From contig NZ_JACJUV010000005.1 of assembly GCF_014218805.1 (NCBI RefSeq), positions 9,388-73,387 of the forward strand: DNA of 64,000 nucleotides, in the 5' to 3' direction. A program made the position numbers and the translations under genes. This DNA comes from Teredinibacter franksiae. GTDB taxonomy: Bacteria > Pseudomonadota > Gammaproteobacteria > Pseudomonadales > Cellvibrionaceae. Shown piece after piece: positions 10,136-18,251 of the stretch. The stretch's first letter is position 1, and every line of letters starts with the position of its first letter. The notes beneath the pieces are model-generated. The model saw only the letters and a list, made by a program, of their open reading frames with translations. It ran no database searches and had not been told where the DNA came from.

Positions 10136-10919
10136 GCTCGAAAATCTGAACCTGCCAGCCAAGACCCAGTTAATTGTTGTTCTTAGAGGTAAAAAAATTC
10201 TTATCGGCGAGGTAAAGCAGCGCTTTATTTTCGATTTTACCGAGCTCAGCTTTCTATCGTCTTACCCCCTTCAGGTTCACAGATTAACTGAAAAGCTATT
10301 TATTCTTTGCCTTGAGGATGAGAGCATCTCGCTGCCATCATATCACTGGGTTGGCTTACGAGAATTATTGGGGAGCTTAAATATTGCTGACTTTAAGCAA
10401 GCCACTGGCGCTGTGCAAACAGCACATTGGCTTACTAGCCATCGCTTTTGTGGTTGTTGTGGGGCAAAAACGCAGCTCAACAAGAGTGAAGCCTGCTTGC
10501 AGTGCACCACGTGCAATACACAATATTTTCCCAGAATATACCCCTGTGTTATAGGGCTTGTAACCCGCGGTAACGCGTGCATTCTAGCTCGAGGCTCTAA
10601 GCACCCTCCAGAGCTATTCAGCACGCTAGCAGGATTTATCGAAACGGGGGAAACAGCCGAAGAAGCATTTGCTCGCGAAGTGGAAGAAGAGGTTGGGGTG
10701 AAGGTTAAAAATATTCGCTACATTGGCTCTCAGCACTGGCCGTTCCCTGCACAATTAATGCTAGGGTTTGAAGCAGAATATGATTCCGGCGAACTCGAAA
10801 TTGACGGTAATGAAATTATAGAAGCCGGCTGGTTTAGCTGCGAAAATTTGCCCTCAATCCCCCCAGAGAGTACGATCTCGGGCCAGATCATTCGAGGTTT
10901 TGTAGCGCGCAATACTTAA
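10113..10919 (+). CDS. nudC: NAD+ diphosphatase / NAD-cap RNA decapping Nudix hydrolase
   Basis: 268-residue Nudix enzyme that splits NAD(H) to NMN(H) and AMP and removes NAD caps from RNA. A zinc ribbon is present (FCGCCGAKT ... CLQCTTC, Cys positions ~110-130). The Nudix box GFIETGETAEEAFAREVEEEVG follows the consensus GX5EX7REUXEEXGU, and SQHWPFP matches the NudC-specific SQPWPFPxS signature. The start overlaps the fimL end. An ATG at 10122 is an alternative, with AGGG eleven bases upstream, whereas the ATG at 10113 has only a two-base spacer. Confidence 0.94.
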   Translation: MQSMETIKLENLNLPAKTQLIVVLRGKKILIGEVKQRFIFDFTELSFLSSYPLQVHRLTEKLFILCLEDESISLPSYHWVGLRELLGSLNIADFKQATGAVQTAHWLTSHRFCGCCGAKTQLNKSEACLQCTTCNTQYFPRIYPCVIGLVTRGNACILARGSKHPPELFSTLAGFIETGETAEEAFAREVEEEVGVKVKNIRYIGSQHWPFPAQLMLGFEAEYDSGELEIDGNEIIEAGWFSCENLPSIPPESTISGQIIRGFVARNT

Positions 10920-11197
10920 GACACTCTTGGGCACCCCTATTAAAAGCTTTTTCCTTTGGCTTTGCGTGCGGATTCATACGTAAGGCAAAATTTACAGGCA
11001 TGCTGGTGGGCTTGCAAAAGATTATAACGCCGTGCATGGATCGAACGCAAAGGCCCGGAGGCTGGGGCCTAGCAAGCCTTAATGCAGGGTTGTTCTGCTT
11101 GAAAAGACAACCAACTTGTCGTTGCGCAGATCGCCTTGCTCTTACGCTTTCTCGACCGCGTAGTGACTAAAATCAATTAAAAGAGGTGCCCTTTAAA

Positions 11198-11854
11198 ATG
11201 TTATATAGCGGCTTCGTCGGGCTAACCATTTTATTATCGTTGGTAGCTATTTATTTTGGGCTTAAATTCATTGGGCGGGGTGCTTGGCTGCTCGCTTGGA
11301 TGCGCGGTTGCGCCGGTATTGGGCTCCTAGTATTGGCTGGCCTACTCCTGTTAACAAGCTTAGATTTACTGAGCTACACACAGGTGTTAACCAGTAAAAC
11401 CCTCGGTACTATTAGTTTCGAGCGCAAAGACGACCAATACTTTAAGGGTACCCTGACGCTAATAGTTGAGGGTACAGAAACAGAATATGAACTTTATGGT
11501 GATCAGTGGCAAATTGATGCACGTATAATAACCTGGACCGGTATGCTACAAATGATGGGTGCCAAACCTGGCTACAGATTAGACAGATTAAGCGGTCGTT
11601 ACTACTCGCTAGAAGATGAGCACAGAAAGAAGCGTAGCGCCCATCAGCTAAGCTCCAGTGAATATTGGGTGGACATATGGAGTTGGTTACAGTCCAGCGG
11701 TGGCATGGTGCCTCTAATAGAAGCTAACTACGGCAGCGCCACCTATTTACCCATGGAAGACGGGGCTTTCTACGAGATAGGGCTTAGTGCAAATGGCCTT
11801 TTAGCAAAACCCATGAACGATGTCGCCGAAAATGCAATAAAGCGTTGGCGTTAA
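11198..11854 (+). CDS. Conserved membrane protein of unknown function
   Basis: 218-residue protein with two hydrophobic helices (~residues 3-25 and 35-60), then a soluble, presumably periplasmic domain rich in aromatic residues (SFERKDDQYFKGTLTL, YGDQWQIDARIITW). Similar proteins are sometimes labelled cation/multidrug efflux pump, but nothing here supports transport activity. AAGAGG at 11181-11186 serves the ATG at 11198; the upstream in-frame GTG at 11186 overlaps that site and is unlikely. The gene lies 27 bases upstream of sohB, suggesting an operon. Confidence 0.6.
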   Translation: MLYSGFVGLTILLSLVAIYFGLKFIGRGAWLLAWMRGCAGIGLLVLAGLLLLTSLDLLSYTQVLTSKTLGTISFERKDDQYFKGTLTLIVEGTETEYELYGDQWQIDARIITWTGMLQMMGAKPGYRLDRLSGRYYSLEDEHRKKRSAHQLSSSEYWVDIWSWLQSSGGMVPLIEANYGSATYLPMEDGAFYEIGLSANGLLAKPMNDVAENAIKRWR

Positions 11855-11881
11855 CAACAAACCCTATTGTGGAGTAACATC

Positions 11882-12982
11882 TTGGAATTCCTTGCAGACT
11901 ACGGATTATTTTTTGCCAAAACATTAACGATCGTTGTGGCTTTGGCTGTCATCATTACACTAATTGCCGCTTCTAGCCTTAAAGGCCATGGCCAATCGAA
12001 GGGCCATATAGAAGTTACAAAATTAAATGAGAAACTCGACGATATTGTTGAGGGCATAAAATCAGTTGTACTTCCAGCAGACGAGTTAAAACTTGCCGAA
12101 AAAGCACGAAAAAAAGAAGAAAAAGAAGAAAAGAAAAAAACGAAGGCCAAATTAAAGGCCGCAAAAAAACAATTGGCATCAAGCACAGAAAATGAAAACG
12201 AAGAGTCCAACTTAACTGAAGAGCCTGTTAAACGTTTATTTGTAACCGACTTTGACGGTGACATAAAAGCCTCAGCTACTGAAGAATTACGTCAAGTTGT
12301 CACGGCTATTCTTTCTTTGGCCAATCAGAATGACGAAGTTGTGGTTCGCCTGGAAAGCCAAGGCGGTATGGTTCACAGCTACGGCCTGGCCTCCAGTCAA
12401 CTTCGCCGAATCACAGATAAGGGTATTCCACTAACCGTTTGTGTCGATAAGGTAGCCGCAAGCGGCGGCTATATGATGGCGTGTGTGGCCAACAAGATAA
12501 TGAGCGCGCCTTTCGCCATTATCGGTTCCATTGGCGTTGTTGCTCAACTACCTAATTTTCACCGATTACTGAAGAAAAACAACATTGATTATGAAATGTT
12601 TACGGCTGGCGAATATAAGCGAACCATAACAATGTTTGGAGAAAACACCGAAAAGGGCCGCAAAAAATTTGTAGAAGACCTAGAAGATACGCACGAGTTA
12701 TTTAAAGACTTTATTAAAGACAACCGTGAAGCCGTTAACGTGGATGATGTTGCAACCGGAGAAATCTGGTTTGGCAAACGAGCGCTAGACAAAAACCTTA
12801 TAGATGGCCTGCAAACATCTGATCAATATTTACTTGAGGCATGTGACAGCAGCGAAGTGTTCGAAATAAAATTCGTAGAGAAAAAAAGCATTGCCGAAAA
12901 GTTGGGCTTAAACGTTGAGGCTGCGCTAGAGGGTGCATTCACCAAAATACTGCAAAAACTTAACACCCGTATATTCAATTGA
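11882..12982 (+). CDS. sohB: Inner-membrane S49-family peptidase SohB
   Basis: Signal-peptide-peptidase-like serine protease of about 366 residues (E. coli SohB ~349). There is an N-terminal membrane helix (~7-30) and a Lys/Glu-rich coiled segment (~70-110). The S49 catalytic region contains KVAASGGYMMACVA (nucleophile Ser), IIGSIGVVAQ and GEYKRTITMFG (general-base Lys), so the Ser-Lys dyad is intact. I chose TTG 11882 because GGAG at 11871-11874 is seven bases upstream. A TTG at 11867 sits before this site. SohB proteins are implicated in membrane protein quality control; the specific substrate is unknown. Confidence 0.9.
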   Translation: MEFLADYGLFFAKTLTIVVALAVIITLIAASSLKGHGQSKGHIEVTKLNEKLDDIVEGIKSVVLPADELKLAEKARKKEEKEEKKKTKAKLKAAKKQLASSTENENEESNLTEEPVKRLFVTDFDGDIKASATEELRQVVTAILSLANQNDEVVVRLESQGGMVHSYGLASSQLRRITDKGIPLTVCVDKVAASGGYMMACVANKIMSAPFAIIGSIGVVAQLPNFHRLLKKNNIDYEMFTAGEYKRTITMFGENTEKGRKKFVEDLEDTHELFKDFIKDNREAVNVDDVATGEIWFGKRALDKNLIDGLQTSDQYLLEACDSSEVFEIKFVEKKSIAEKLGLNVEAALEGAFTKILQKLNTRIFN

Positions 12983-13019
12983 CGCGAAATTATCGCTACG
13001 TTTCCAGTAGTATCAGCCC

Positions 13020-14186
13020 CTAATCCCGCCGCAGTTTATCGGAAACTGCGATAGGGTTGGGGAAGTTAAAGATTACGATATAGCTCGATATTACGAAGCT
13101 AAAAATAGCCGCGGTCTGAATAAGCAGTGATGCTTTCTCGCCAATCAAGTTGGTAGATACGGCTACAAAAACAATCAACAAAGAAAACTCACTAATTTGG
13201 CCCAATCTGAAGCCAATATCCCATGCCAAGCTTTTCTTTTCGCTCTGCTGCCGTAGCAACCCATAAAAAATGACGGGCTTCGCTACCAAAATTAGGCTCG
13301 CATATACAACTGCAGCAATTAACACCTGCGGCAACAACGCAATATTGAGCTGCGCACCTAAACTAAAGAAAAACAGCACAAGAAAAAAGTCTCGAAGAGG
13401 CTTAAGGTTTAAGGCAATATATTGCGCAATAGGACTCGTCGCTAGCGAGATACCGGCAATAAAGGCACCAATTTCTGCCGAAAGGTTACATAGCTCAGCG
13501 AGTTCAGCCAACCCAAGGCACCAACCAATAGCAACAAGAAAGATATATTCATGAAACCGATCGAAGCGAGTTATCAGTTTTAATAGCACATATTTAACGA
13601 ACAGAAACGCACCTAAAACGAGTAATGGCAGTGCAGCCAAGGCCAACACCAGCTGCTTAACTTCTACTCGACCTTCATCACCGCTTAACAGCACTAGGAG
13701 GCAGAAAATTGCAATAAAATCCTGCAGAAGAAGCAGGCCGATCATAAGTTCGCCAGTATGCTTGTGATGAAGAACAGTGGTTGGTAGTAACTTGATCCCA
13801 ATAATGGTGCTGGAAAACATGGAAGCCATACCAATAATCAACGACTCAGTTACAGAAAAGCCGAACGCGAAGCCCACACCAGCGCCGATTAGGGCAAAAG
13901 CGGCACTGCTGATCAGTGCAATATGAGTGGCACTTCTAAGTACCGAAATCAGGGCTTTAGGCTGCATATCCAGCCCGAGCAAGAAAAGAAGAAATATTAT
14001 TCCTACCTCGGCCATTTCAGCGATATGACTCACTTCAGTTATAACCGAAAAACCAAAGGGACCCAACGCTACACCTAAGACAATATAGGCAACAATCAGC
14101 GGTTGTCGGGTATAGAGTGCAAATGATGCAAGTACCGCTGCGCCACAAAAAATGGCAAAAAACGCACTGAAAATATCGCTGTCCAT
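13020..14186 (-). CDS. Kef-type monovalent cation:proton antiporter (CPA2 family)
   Basis: 388-residue integral membrane protein with about twelve hydrophobic helices, matching the Na+/H+ exchanger core of KefB/KefC-type systems (start QPLIVAYIVLGVALGPFG, then GIIFLLFLLGLDM). The C-terminal TrkA-N/RCK nucleotide-binding domain of true KefB/C is absent, so glutathione gating is not expected. It converges on sohB with a 37-base gap. Likely a K+ or Na+ exporter; substrate not determinable. Confidence 0.85.
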   Translation of the reverse strand: MDSDIFSAFFAIFCGAAVLASFALYTRQPLIVAYIVLGVALGPFGFSVITEVSHIAEMAEVGIIFLLFLLGLDMQPKALISVLRSATHIALISSAAFALIGAGVGFAFGFSVTESLIIGMASMFSSTIIGIKLLPTTVLHHKHTGELMIGLLLLQDFIAIFCLLVLLSGDEGRVEVKQLVLALAALPLLVLGAFLFVKYVLLKLITRFDRFHEYIFLVAIGWCLGLAELAELCNLSAEIGAFIAGISLATSPIAQYIALNLKPLRDFFLVLFFFSLGAQLNIALLPQVLIAAVVYASLILVAKPVIFYGLLRQQSEKKSLAWDIGFRLGQISEFSLLIVFVAVSTNLIGEKASLLIQTAAIFSFVISSYIVIFNFPNPIAVSDKLRRD

Positions 14187-14391
14187 AGGGAAATTTGAAG
14201 CCCAGCAGAGTGGAGTATGCTTTTAGTTTAGCATTTATCGCTGTTAGCGGCGGTGGCGTAAATTTAAATTAGGCCAAAAAAAATGCAAAAAGACGAATGA
14301 AGATAGAGAGCAAAGGGCGGTAAAATAAGTGCAGCCAAGGAAATTGCCTGCACTTTTATAGCGCCGACCCAAAAATAGGGGGGTAATGGGT

Positions 14392-14880
14392 CTAGCTACG
14401 CCGACGAAAGAGCGGCTGAGGCTCATCCACGCCCGCCTGATATTGCTCACTAAAAACCGACAAACTGTTTTTAACAGATTCGACAGAGAAGGTATCGGGT
14501 ATCTCAAAACTGGTGAAACCACAGCGAGAAAGGTAATACATTTGGTCTTGAATGAAGTTACCTATAGCGCGGATATCACCCTGATACTCATATTGTTCAC
14601 GTAACGTTCGCGCTAACGAAAAGCCGCGACCATCGGTAAAAACAGGAAAGTAGATGGCGACCATATCTGTGCCCACCAAGACATCACTAAAAGTACTGGC
14701 GTCCTCATCTCCCTCAACCCAAAAAGTGATATTTTTGCCATCTCTATTTTGGGATTTGTAGTCAGCCAATGGAACAATGCACGCGTGCGTGGCTAGTGTC
14801 TCTTCTGTACAGTCAGCTGAATCTGACAAAAACTTCCAAGCGTTGGAAGCAAGTTCTCCTTCCTTAATTAGCTTTGGCAT
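14392..14880 (-). CDS. DUF934 protein associated with sulfite reductase
   Basis: 162-residue protein of the DUF934 family, repeatedly found directly downstream of the ferredoxin-type sulfite/nitrite reductase gene in Pseudomonas and relatives and thought to assist sulfite reduction. The characteristic segment is IYFPVFTDGRGFSLARTLRE, then QDQMYYLSRCGFTSFE. The ATG at 14880 has AAGGAG seven bases upstream and overlaps the end of cysI by 17 bases, indicating translational coupling. A longer frame upstream lies inside cysI and is not needed. Confidence 0.87.
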   Translation of the reverse strand: MPKLIKEGELASNAWKFLSDSADCTEETLATHACIVPLADYKSQNRDGKNITFWVEGDEDASTFSDVLVGTDMVAIYFPVFTDGRGFSLARTLREQYEYQGDIRAIGNFIQDQMYYLSRCGFTSFEIPDTFSVESVKNSLSVFSEQYQAGVDEPQPLFRRRS

Positions 14881-16528
14881 AAACTCGCTCCTTAAATCTC
14901 TCAATTCCGACTCTGTTATAGGTTTCCCCAAACTCTTCACCTTCGACTCTGCTTTCAACGTACACATCGACTAGCTTGCGTATAACGGCAGTCATTTCTG
15001 CACGTGAAAAAGAAGGGCCGAGTACCTTGCCCAGGGATGCATTTGTACCAGCATTACCGCCAAGTTGGACTTGATAGAACTCTGAACCTTTTTTATCTAC
15101 ACCTAAAACACCAATATCACCGATGTGATGATGGCCACAGGCGTTCATACAGCCTGATATATTCAGGTTTAAATTACCCAGGTCATAGAGGTAGTCAAGG
15201 TCATCGAACTCGCGCTGAATAGCTTCCGCAACTGGGATAGATTTGGCGTTAGCCAAGGAGCAGAAGTCGCCACCAGGACAACAAATTATATCGGAAAGTG
15301 TACCAATATTAGCCGTGGCAAAACCATTTTCCTTCAGTGATTGCCATAAATTGTAGAGCTTACCCACAGGCACATCCGCCAGCACAATATTTTGTTCGTG
15401 GGTTGCTCGCACTTCTCCGAAGGAGTAGTTATCGGCAAGGTCGGCAATGGTTTCGAGCTGTGCGTCGGTTATATCACCGGGGGCAACACCGGTCGGTTTA
15501 AGCGACAGCGTTACGGCTCGGTAACCCGATACGCGATGTGCGGTTACGTTTCGGCTTAACCAATTGGAAAAGGCTTTGTTATTTTCAGCTTGTGAAGACA
15601 GTAGGGCGGTTGCTTCTACTTCGTCCGCCGTTTCGTAATCGGGTTCTGTAAAGAAACTTTTTGCTCGATTAATCTCTTTGTCGGTAAGAAGCGTTTGGCT
15701 GTCACGAATAGGGGCCCACTCTTCTTCTACCATGCGGGTAAATTCTTCAACACCTTTAGCTTTCACCAAAATTTTAATGCGCGCTTTGTATTTGTTATCT
15801 CGACGACCGTATTTGTTGTATACGCGAAGTATCGCCTCGAGATAGGTGAGGATATCCTGTTCGGGCAAAAACTCACGAATGACACTGGCAATAACAGGCG
15901 TTCGCCCAAGGCCGCCACCAACAAGAACGGTAAAGCCAGTGGCGCCACTTTCGCTTACCACCAACTGCAATCCTATATCGTGAAATCGAATCGCAGCACG
16001 ATCTTGTTCGGTTCCAGAAACGGCAATTTTGAATTTGCGGGGCAAAAAAGCAAACTCTGGGTGGAAGGTCGACCATTGACGAATAATTTCGCAGTAGGGT
16101 CTTGGGTCTACGTATTCATCGGTGGCAACACCGGCAAACTGGTCGGTGGTTACATTACGAATACAGTTACCGCTGGTTTGCACTGCATGCATTTCAACTT
16201 CGGCTAGCTCTCCAAGGATAGAGGGTACCTCTTCGAGCTGTGGCCAGTTGAGCTGAATGTTTTGACGAGTGGTTACATGGCAATAACCTTTATCGTAGTG
16301 GCGAGTAATGTGTGCGAGCTTGCGCAACTGCTTCGAATTCAGCATGCCGTAGGGCACAGCAATGCGCAACATGGGTGCAAGGCGCTGCACATACAAACCG
16401 TTTTGAAGCCGCAAAGGTAGAAATTCTTCTTCCTTTAATTCGCCAGCCAAAAACCTCTGGGTTTGACCTTTAAATTGGGCTACTCGTTCGCGGATGATGG
16501 TGTGGTCATGTTCGTCGTAAACGTACAT
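14864..16528 (-). CDS. cysI: Sulfite reductase, siroheme/4Fe-4S hemoprotein subunit
   Basis: 554-residue nitrite/sulfite reductase reducing sulfite to sulfide in cysteine biosynthesis. Two ferredoxin-like halves are visible (start LRIAVPYGMLNSKQLRKLA). The Cys ligands are split as in the family: ICCPGGDFCSLANAKS and SGCMNACGHHHIGDIG near the C-terminus, the second typically supplying siroheme-bridging Cys. The adjacent DUF934 gene and the Pseudomonas-like layout favour assimilatory sulfite reduction over nitrite reduction. AGGTAAG precedes the start. No cysJ-type flavoprotein is adjacent, so the electron donor is probably another reductase or ferredoxin. Confidence 0.9.
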   Translation of the reverse strand: MYVYDEHDHTIIRERVAQFKGQTQRFLAGELKEEEFLPLRLQNGLYVQRLAPMLRIAVPYGMLNSKQLRKLAHITRHYDKGYCHVTTRQNIQLNWPQLEEVPSILGELAEVEMHAVQTSGNCIRNVTTDQFAGVATDEYVDPRPYCEIIRQWSTFHPEFAFLPRKFKIAVSGTEQDRAAIRFHDIGLQLVVSESGATGFTVLVGGGLGRTPVIASVIREFLPEQDILTYLEAILRVYNKYGRRDNKYKARIKILVKAKGVEEFTRMVEEEWAPIRDSQTLLTDKEINRAKSFFTEPDYETADEVEATALLSSQAENNKAFSNWLSRNVTAHRVSGYRAVTLSLKPTGVAPGDITDAQLETIADLADNYSFGEVRATHEQNIVLADVPVGKLYNLWQSLKENGFATANIGTLSDIICCPGGDFCSLANAKSIPVAEAIQREFDDLDYLYDLGNLNLNISGCMNACGHHHIGDIGVLGVDKKGSEFYQVQLGGNAGTNASLGKVLGPSFSRAEMTAVIRKLVDVYVESRVEGEEFGETYNRVGIERFKERVYAKAN

Positions 16529-17146
16529 TAAAGTTTCTTACCTAAATAGATTCTATTGGCAAAATATCGAGGAGATTACGCCTCTCAATTGGCGTTAACC
16601 ACAATAAAGCCAAGGGTTATTTGAACAAAAAAAGGAGCGAAATAATACAGGAAATCAATGTCACTCGCGAGTGCTATCGAGTGTAACCAATTTTCTTCAA
16701 AGCATTCCTCTGAAGGAGGTTTAAGCGCCATATAGCAACATTCTAATCGGCAACGTCACCAATGAGTTGGATCGATAAATTTTAACAAGAAAGTGTAAGC
16801 TGGGAAAATGTGCCATAGCGGGTGATACCGCGGAAAGGTGTCGTCAATGGCGAACAATCCAGCGTCATACGGGTGCTTAAAACCTTACAATTACTCATGT
16901 ATTTACCTGCTTGCAGGGTGAGTTAAACGTGCTGATAGGTCAAAAAAGGGAAGGTATTGCACCATAAACGTGATTCATGCGCCTAAACCGTGATAAATGT
17001 CACACTTATATAGAGCTAATCGTCATAATTAAGTATTATTACTTGATAGGTATAGATGGATGAGGTTGAATACTTGTGAGGGGGAATGAACCACAGCGGT
17101 TAGTTCCTATTATCGTACTCGACAACTAACAAAATAAGGAGAGACG
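16529..17146. other. Gene-free region upstream of cysI and the 38-residue membrane protein
   Basis: About 620 bases between the divergent starts of cysI and the small ORF at 17147. I see no ORF with a convincing start. It contains the CRP-like site at 16989-17004 and probably the cysI promoter. No known RNA family is recognised. Confidence 0.5.
16989..17004. promoter_or_regulatory. Candidate CRP/Vfr-like binding site
   Basis: CGTGA-TAAATG-TCACA differs by one base from the symmetrical CRP half-site pattern TGTGA-N6-TCACA. It lies ~145 bases upstream of the small membrane protein ORF and ~460 bases from cysI. Inference from pattern only. Confidence 0.4.
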
Positions 17147-17263
17147 ATGGAAGAAGATATCCAAATGATGGAAACAGGTGACAGCATTGCAGATGCCGTT
17201 GCCGCCGTTGCTCTAATTCTGATATTCGTGACAACTTGCGTTTTCTGGATTAGCGGCCAGTAG
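17147..17263 (+). CDS. 38-residue single-span membrane protein
   Basis: A short ORF with strong signals. AAGGAG at 17136-17141 is five bases before the ATG. The acidic N-terminus (MEEDIQMMETGDS) is followed by one hydrophobic helix (about residues 15-35, VAAVALILIFVTTCVFW), and a clear rho-independent terminator lies 70 bases downstream. These features make a real small membrane protein likely. I do not recognise a family and assign no function. A CRP-like site lies upstream. Confidence 0.65.
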   Translation: MEEDIQMMETGDSIADAVAAVALILIFVTTCVFWISGQ

Positions 17264-17332
17264 GGCTGCAATATGCAACGCTAAAGGATTCTAAAGCTGA
17301 CGCCTATTGATTACTCATAGGGCTCAATATTG

Positions 17333-17361
17333 AAAACCCGCCCAAGAGGCGGGTTTTTCTT
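17333..17361 (+). terminator. Rho-independent terminator
   Basis: AAAACCCGCC / GGCGGGTTTT with a five-base loop, ending in TTTTTCTT. It ends the transcript of the 38-residue membrane protein gene. Confidence 0.9.
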
Positions 17362-17425
17362 ATCGACTGAATCTATCCACTCAATCTATCCACTCAACCT
17401 TTTTATTATTAATTGGCTAGCCCTG

Positions 17426-17632
17426 CTAAACCACGAGGCTAACAATCCCCACTAGTACCGCTACAAAAATCATAGTGAAAACGATGCCAACAAGAATATA
17501 GGGCATCACGCTGCTCTGAGAGAAATCAAGCTCTCTGTTTTTGTCGCTTTGCACACCAAAAGCGGCAGCTGCGGCTGTTTTAAGCAGTTGTAGAAAGCTG
17601 GGTGATTGCGGCGGTTTAATGCTGTTGGTCAT
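17426..17632 (-). CDS. DUF2970 family small membrane protein
   Basis: 68-residue protein with the DUF2970 pattern: SFLQLLKTAAAAAFGVQSD, the conserved NRELDF, then a C-terminal hydrophobic helix (PYILVGIVFTMIFVAVLVG). Function of the family is unknown; it is widespread in proteobacteria as a short, inner-membrane-anchored protein. It is convergent with the upstream small membrane ORF. Confidence 0.8.
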   Translation of the reverse strand: MTNSIKPPQSPSFLQLLKTAAAAAFGVQSDKNRELDFSQSSVMPYILVGIVFTMIFVAVLVGIVSLVV

Positions 17633-17799
17633 GGGCTATATATCGAGTACCTATTGAATTCTCGGTATTCTGCCAGAGTTATGTGTTCAGTGGGAGGCTG
17701 GCGCACAATTATGCGCCAGTTTCAGTAACCGCTGTGGCTTAAGGCGTGTATTTAGGCGTTAGGCATCGCTGCACGGAAAACTGCGCTCTAAGTACGCCT

Positions 17800-18093
17800 T
17801 TAATAAGCAAGGCTAACGTAATGTGCAGAATCAGTCCCTTGGCCATCAGCGTTAGAAAGATATTTTTTCGCCAAACCGTACTTCTCATTGGCCGCATTGA
17901 GCTTTGCGTAACAATCTTTTCGCTCTAAGCCACTAGCTGCAGCACATTGAGTTCTTAACTCTTTGTACTCCGAGACTATGGCCTTAGCACTTTGATCGCT
18001 AAGTGCGACGCTTTGCGGCGAAGCGTGGGCGCAAAGTGTGGCAGTAAAAAACAACCCTACGATGGACGAAACTACAAATTTACCTCTATACAT
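17800..18093 (-). CDS. Small exported protein of unknown function
   Basis: 97-residue protein with an N-terminal signal peptide (MYRGKFVVSSIVGLFFTATLCAHA, cleavage predicted after AHA) and a mature helical domain containing two Cys residues (TQCAAASGLERKDCYAKL) that could form a disulfide in the periplasm. GGAG five bases before the ATG at 18093 supports this start over the longer frame from 18147. It follows metH on the same strand after 158 bases. No family recognised. Confidence 0.6.
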   Translation of the reverse strand: MYRGKFVVSSIVGLFFTATLCAHASPQSVALSDQSAKAIVSEYKELRTQCAAASGLERKDCYAKLNAANEKYGLAKKYLSNADGQGTDSAHYVSLAY

Positions 18094-18251
18094 ACGTACT
18101 CCATTTACCAGAAGGTTAAAAATTGGCCGTCTTGATAAATGGAGCATAGGACAGACCTTGCTTTCTAGTACTTATGTAGTAAGTAATGTGACGCATATCG
18201 ATATTATTGGCATCGATTGCCACCTTGCCCCCAAACCTATCTCCCCTAGGC

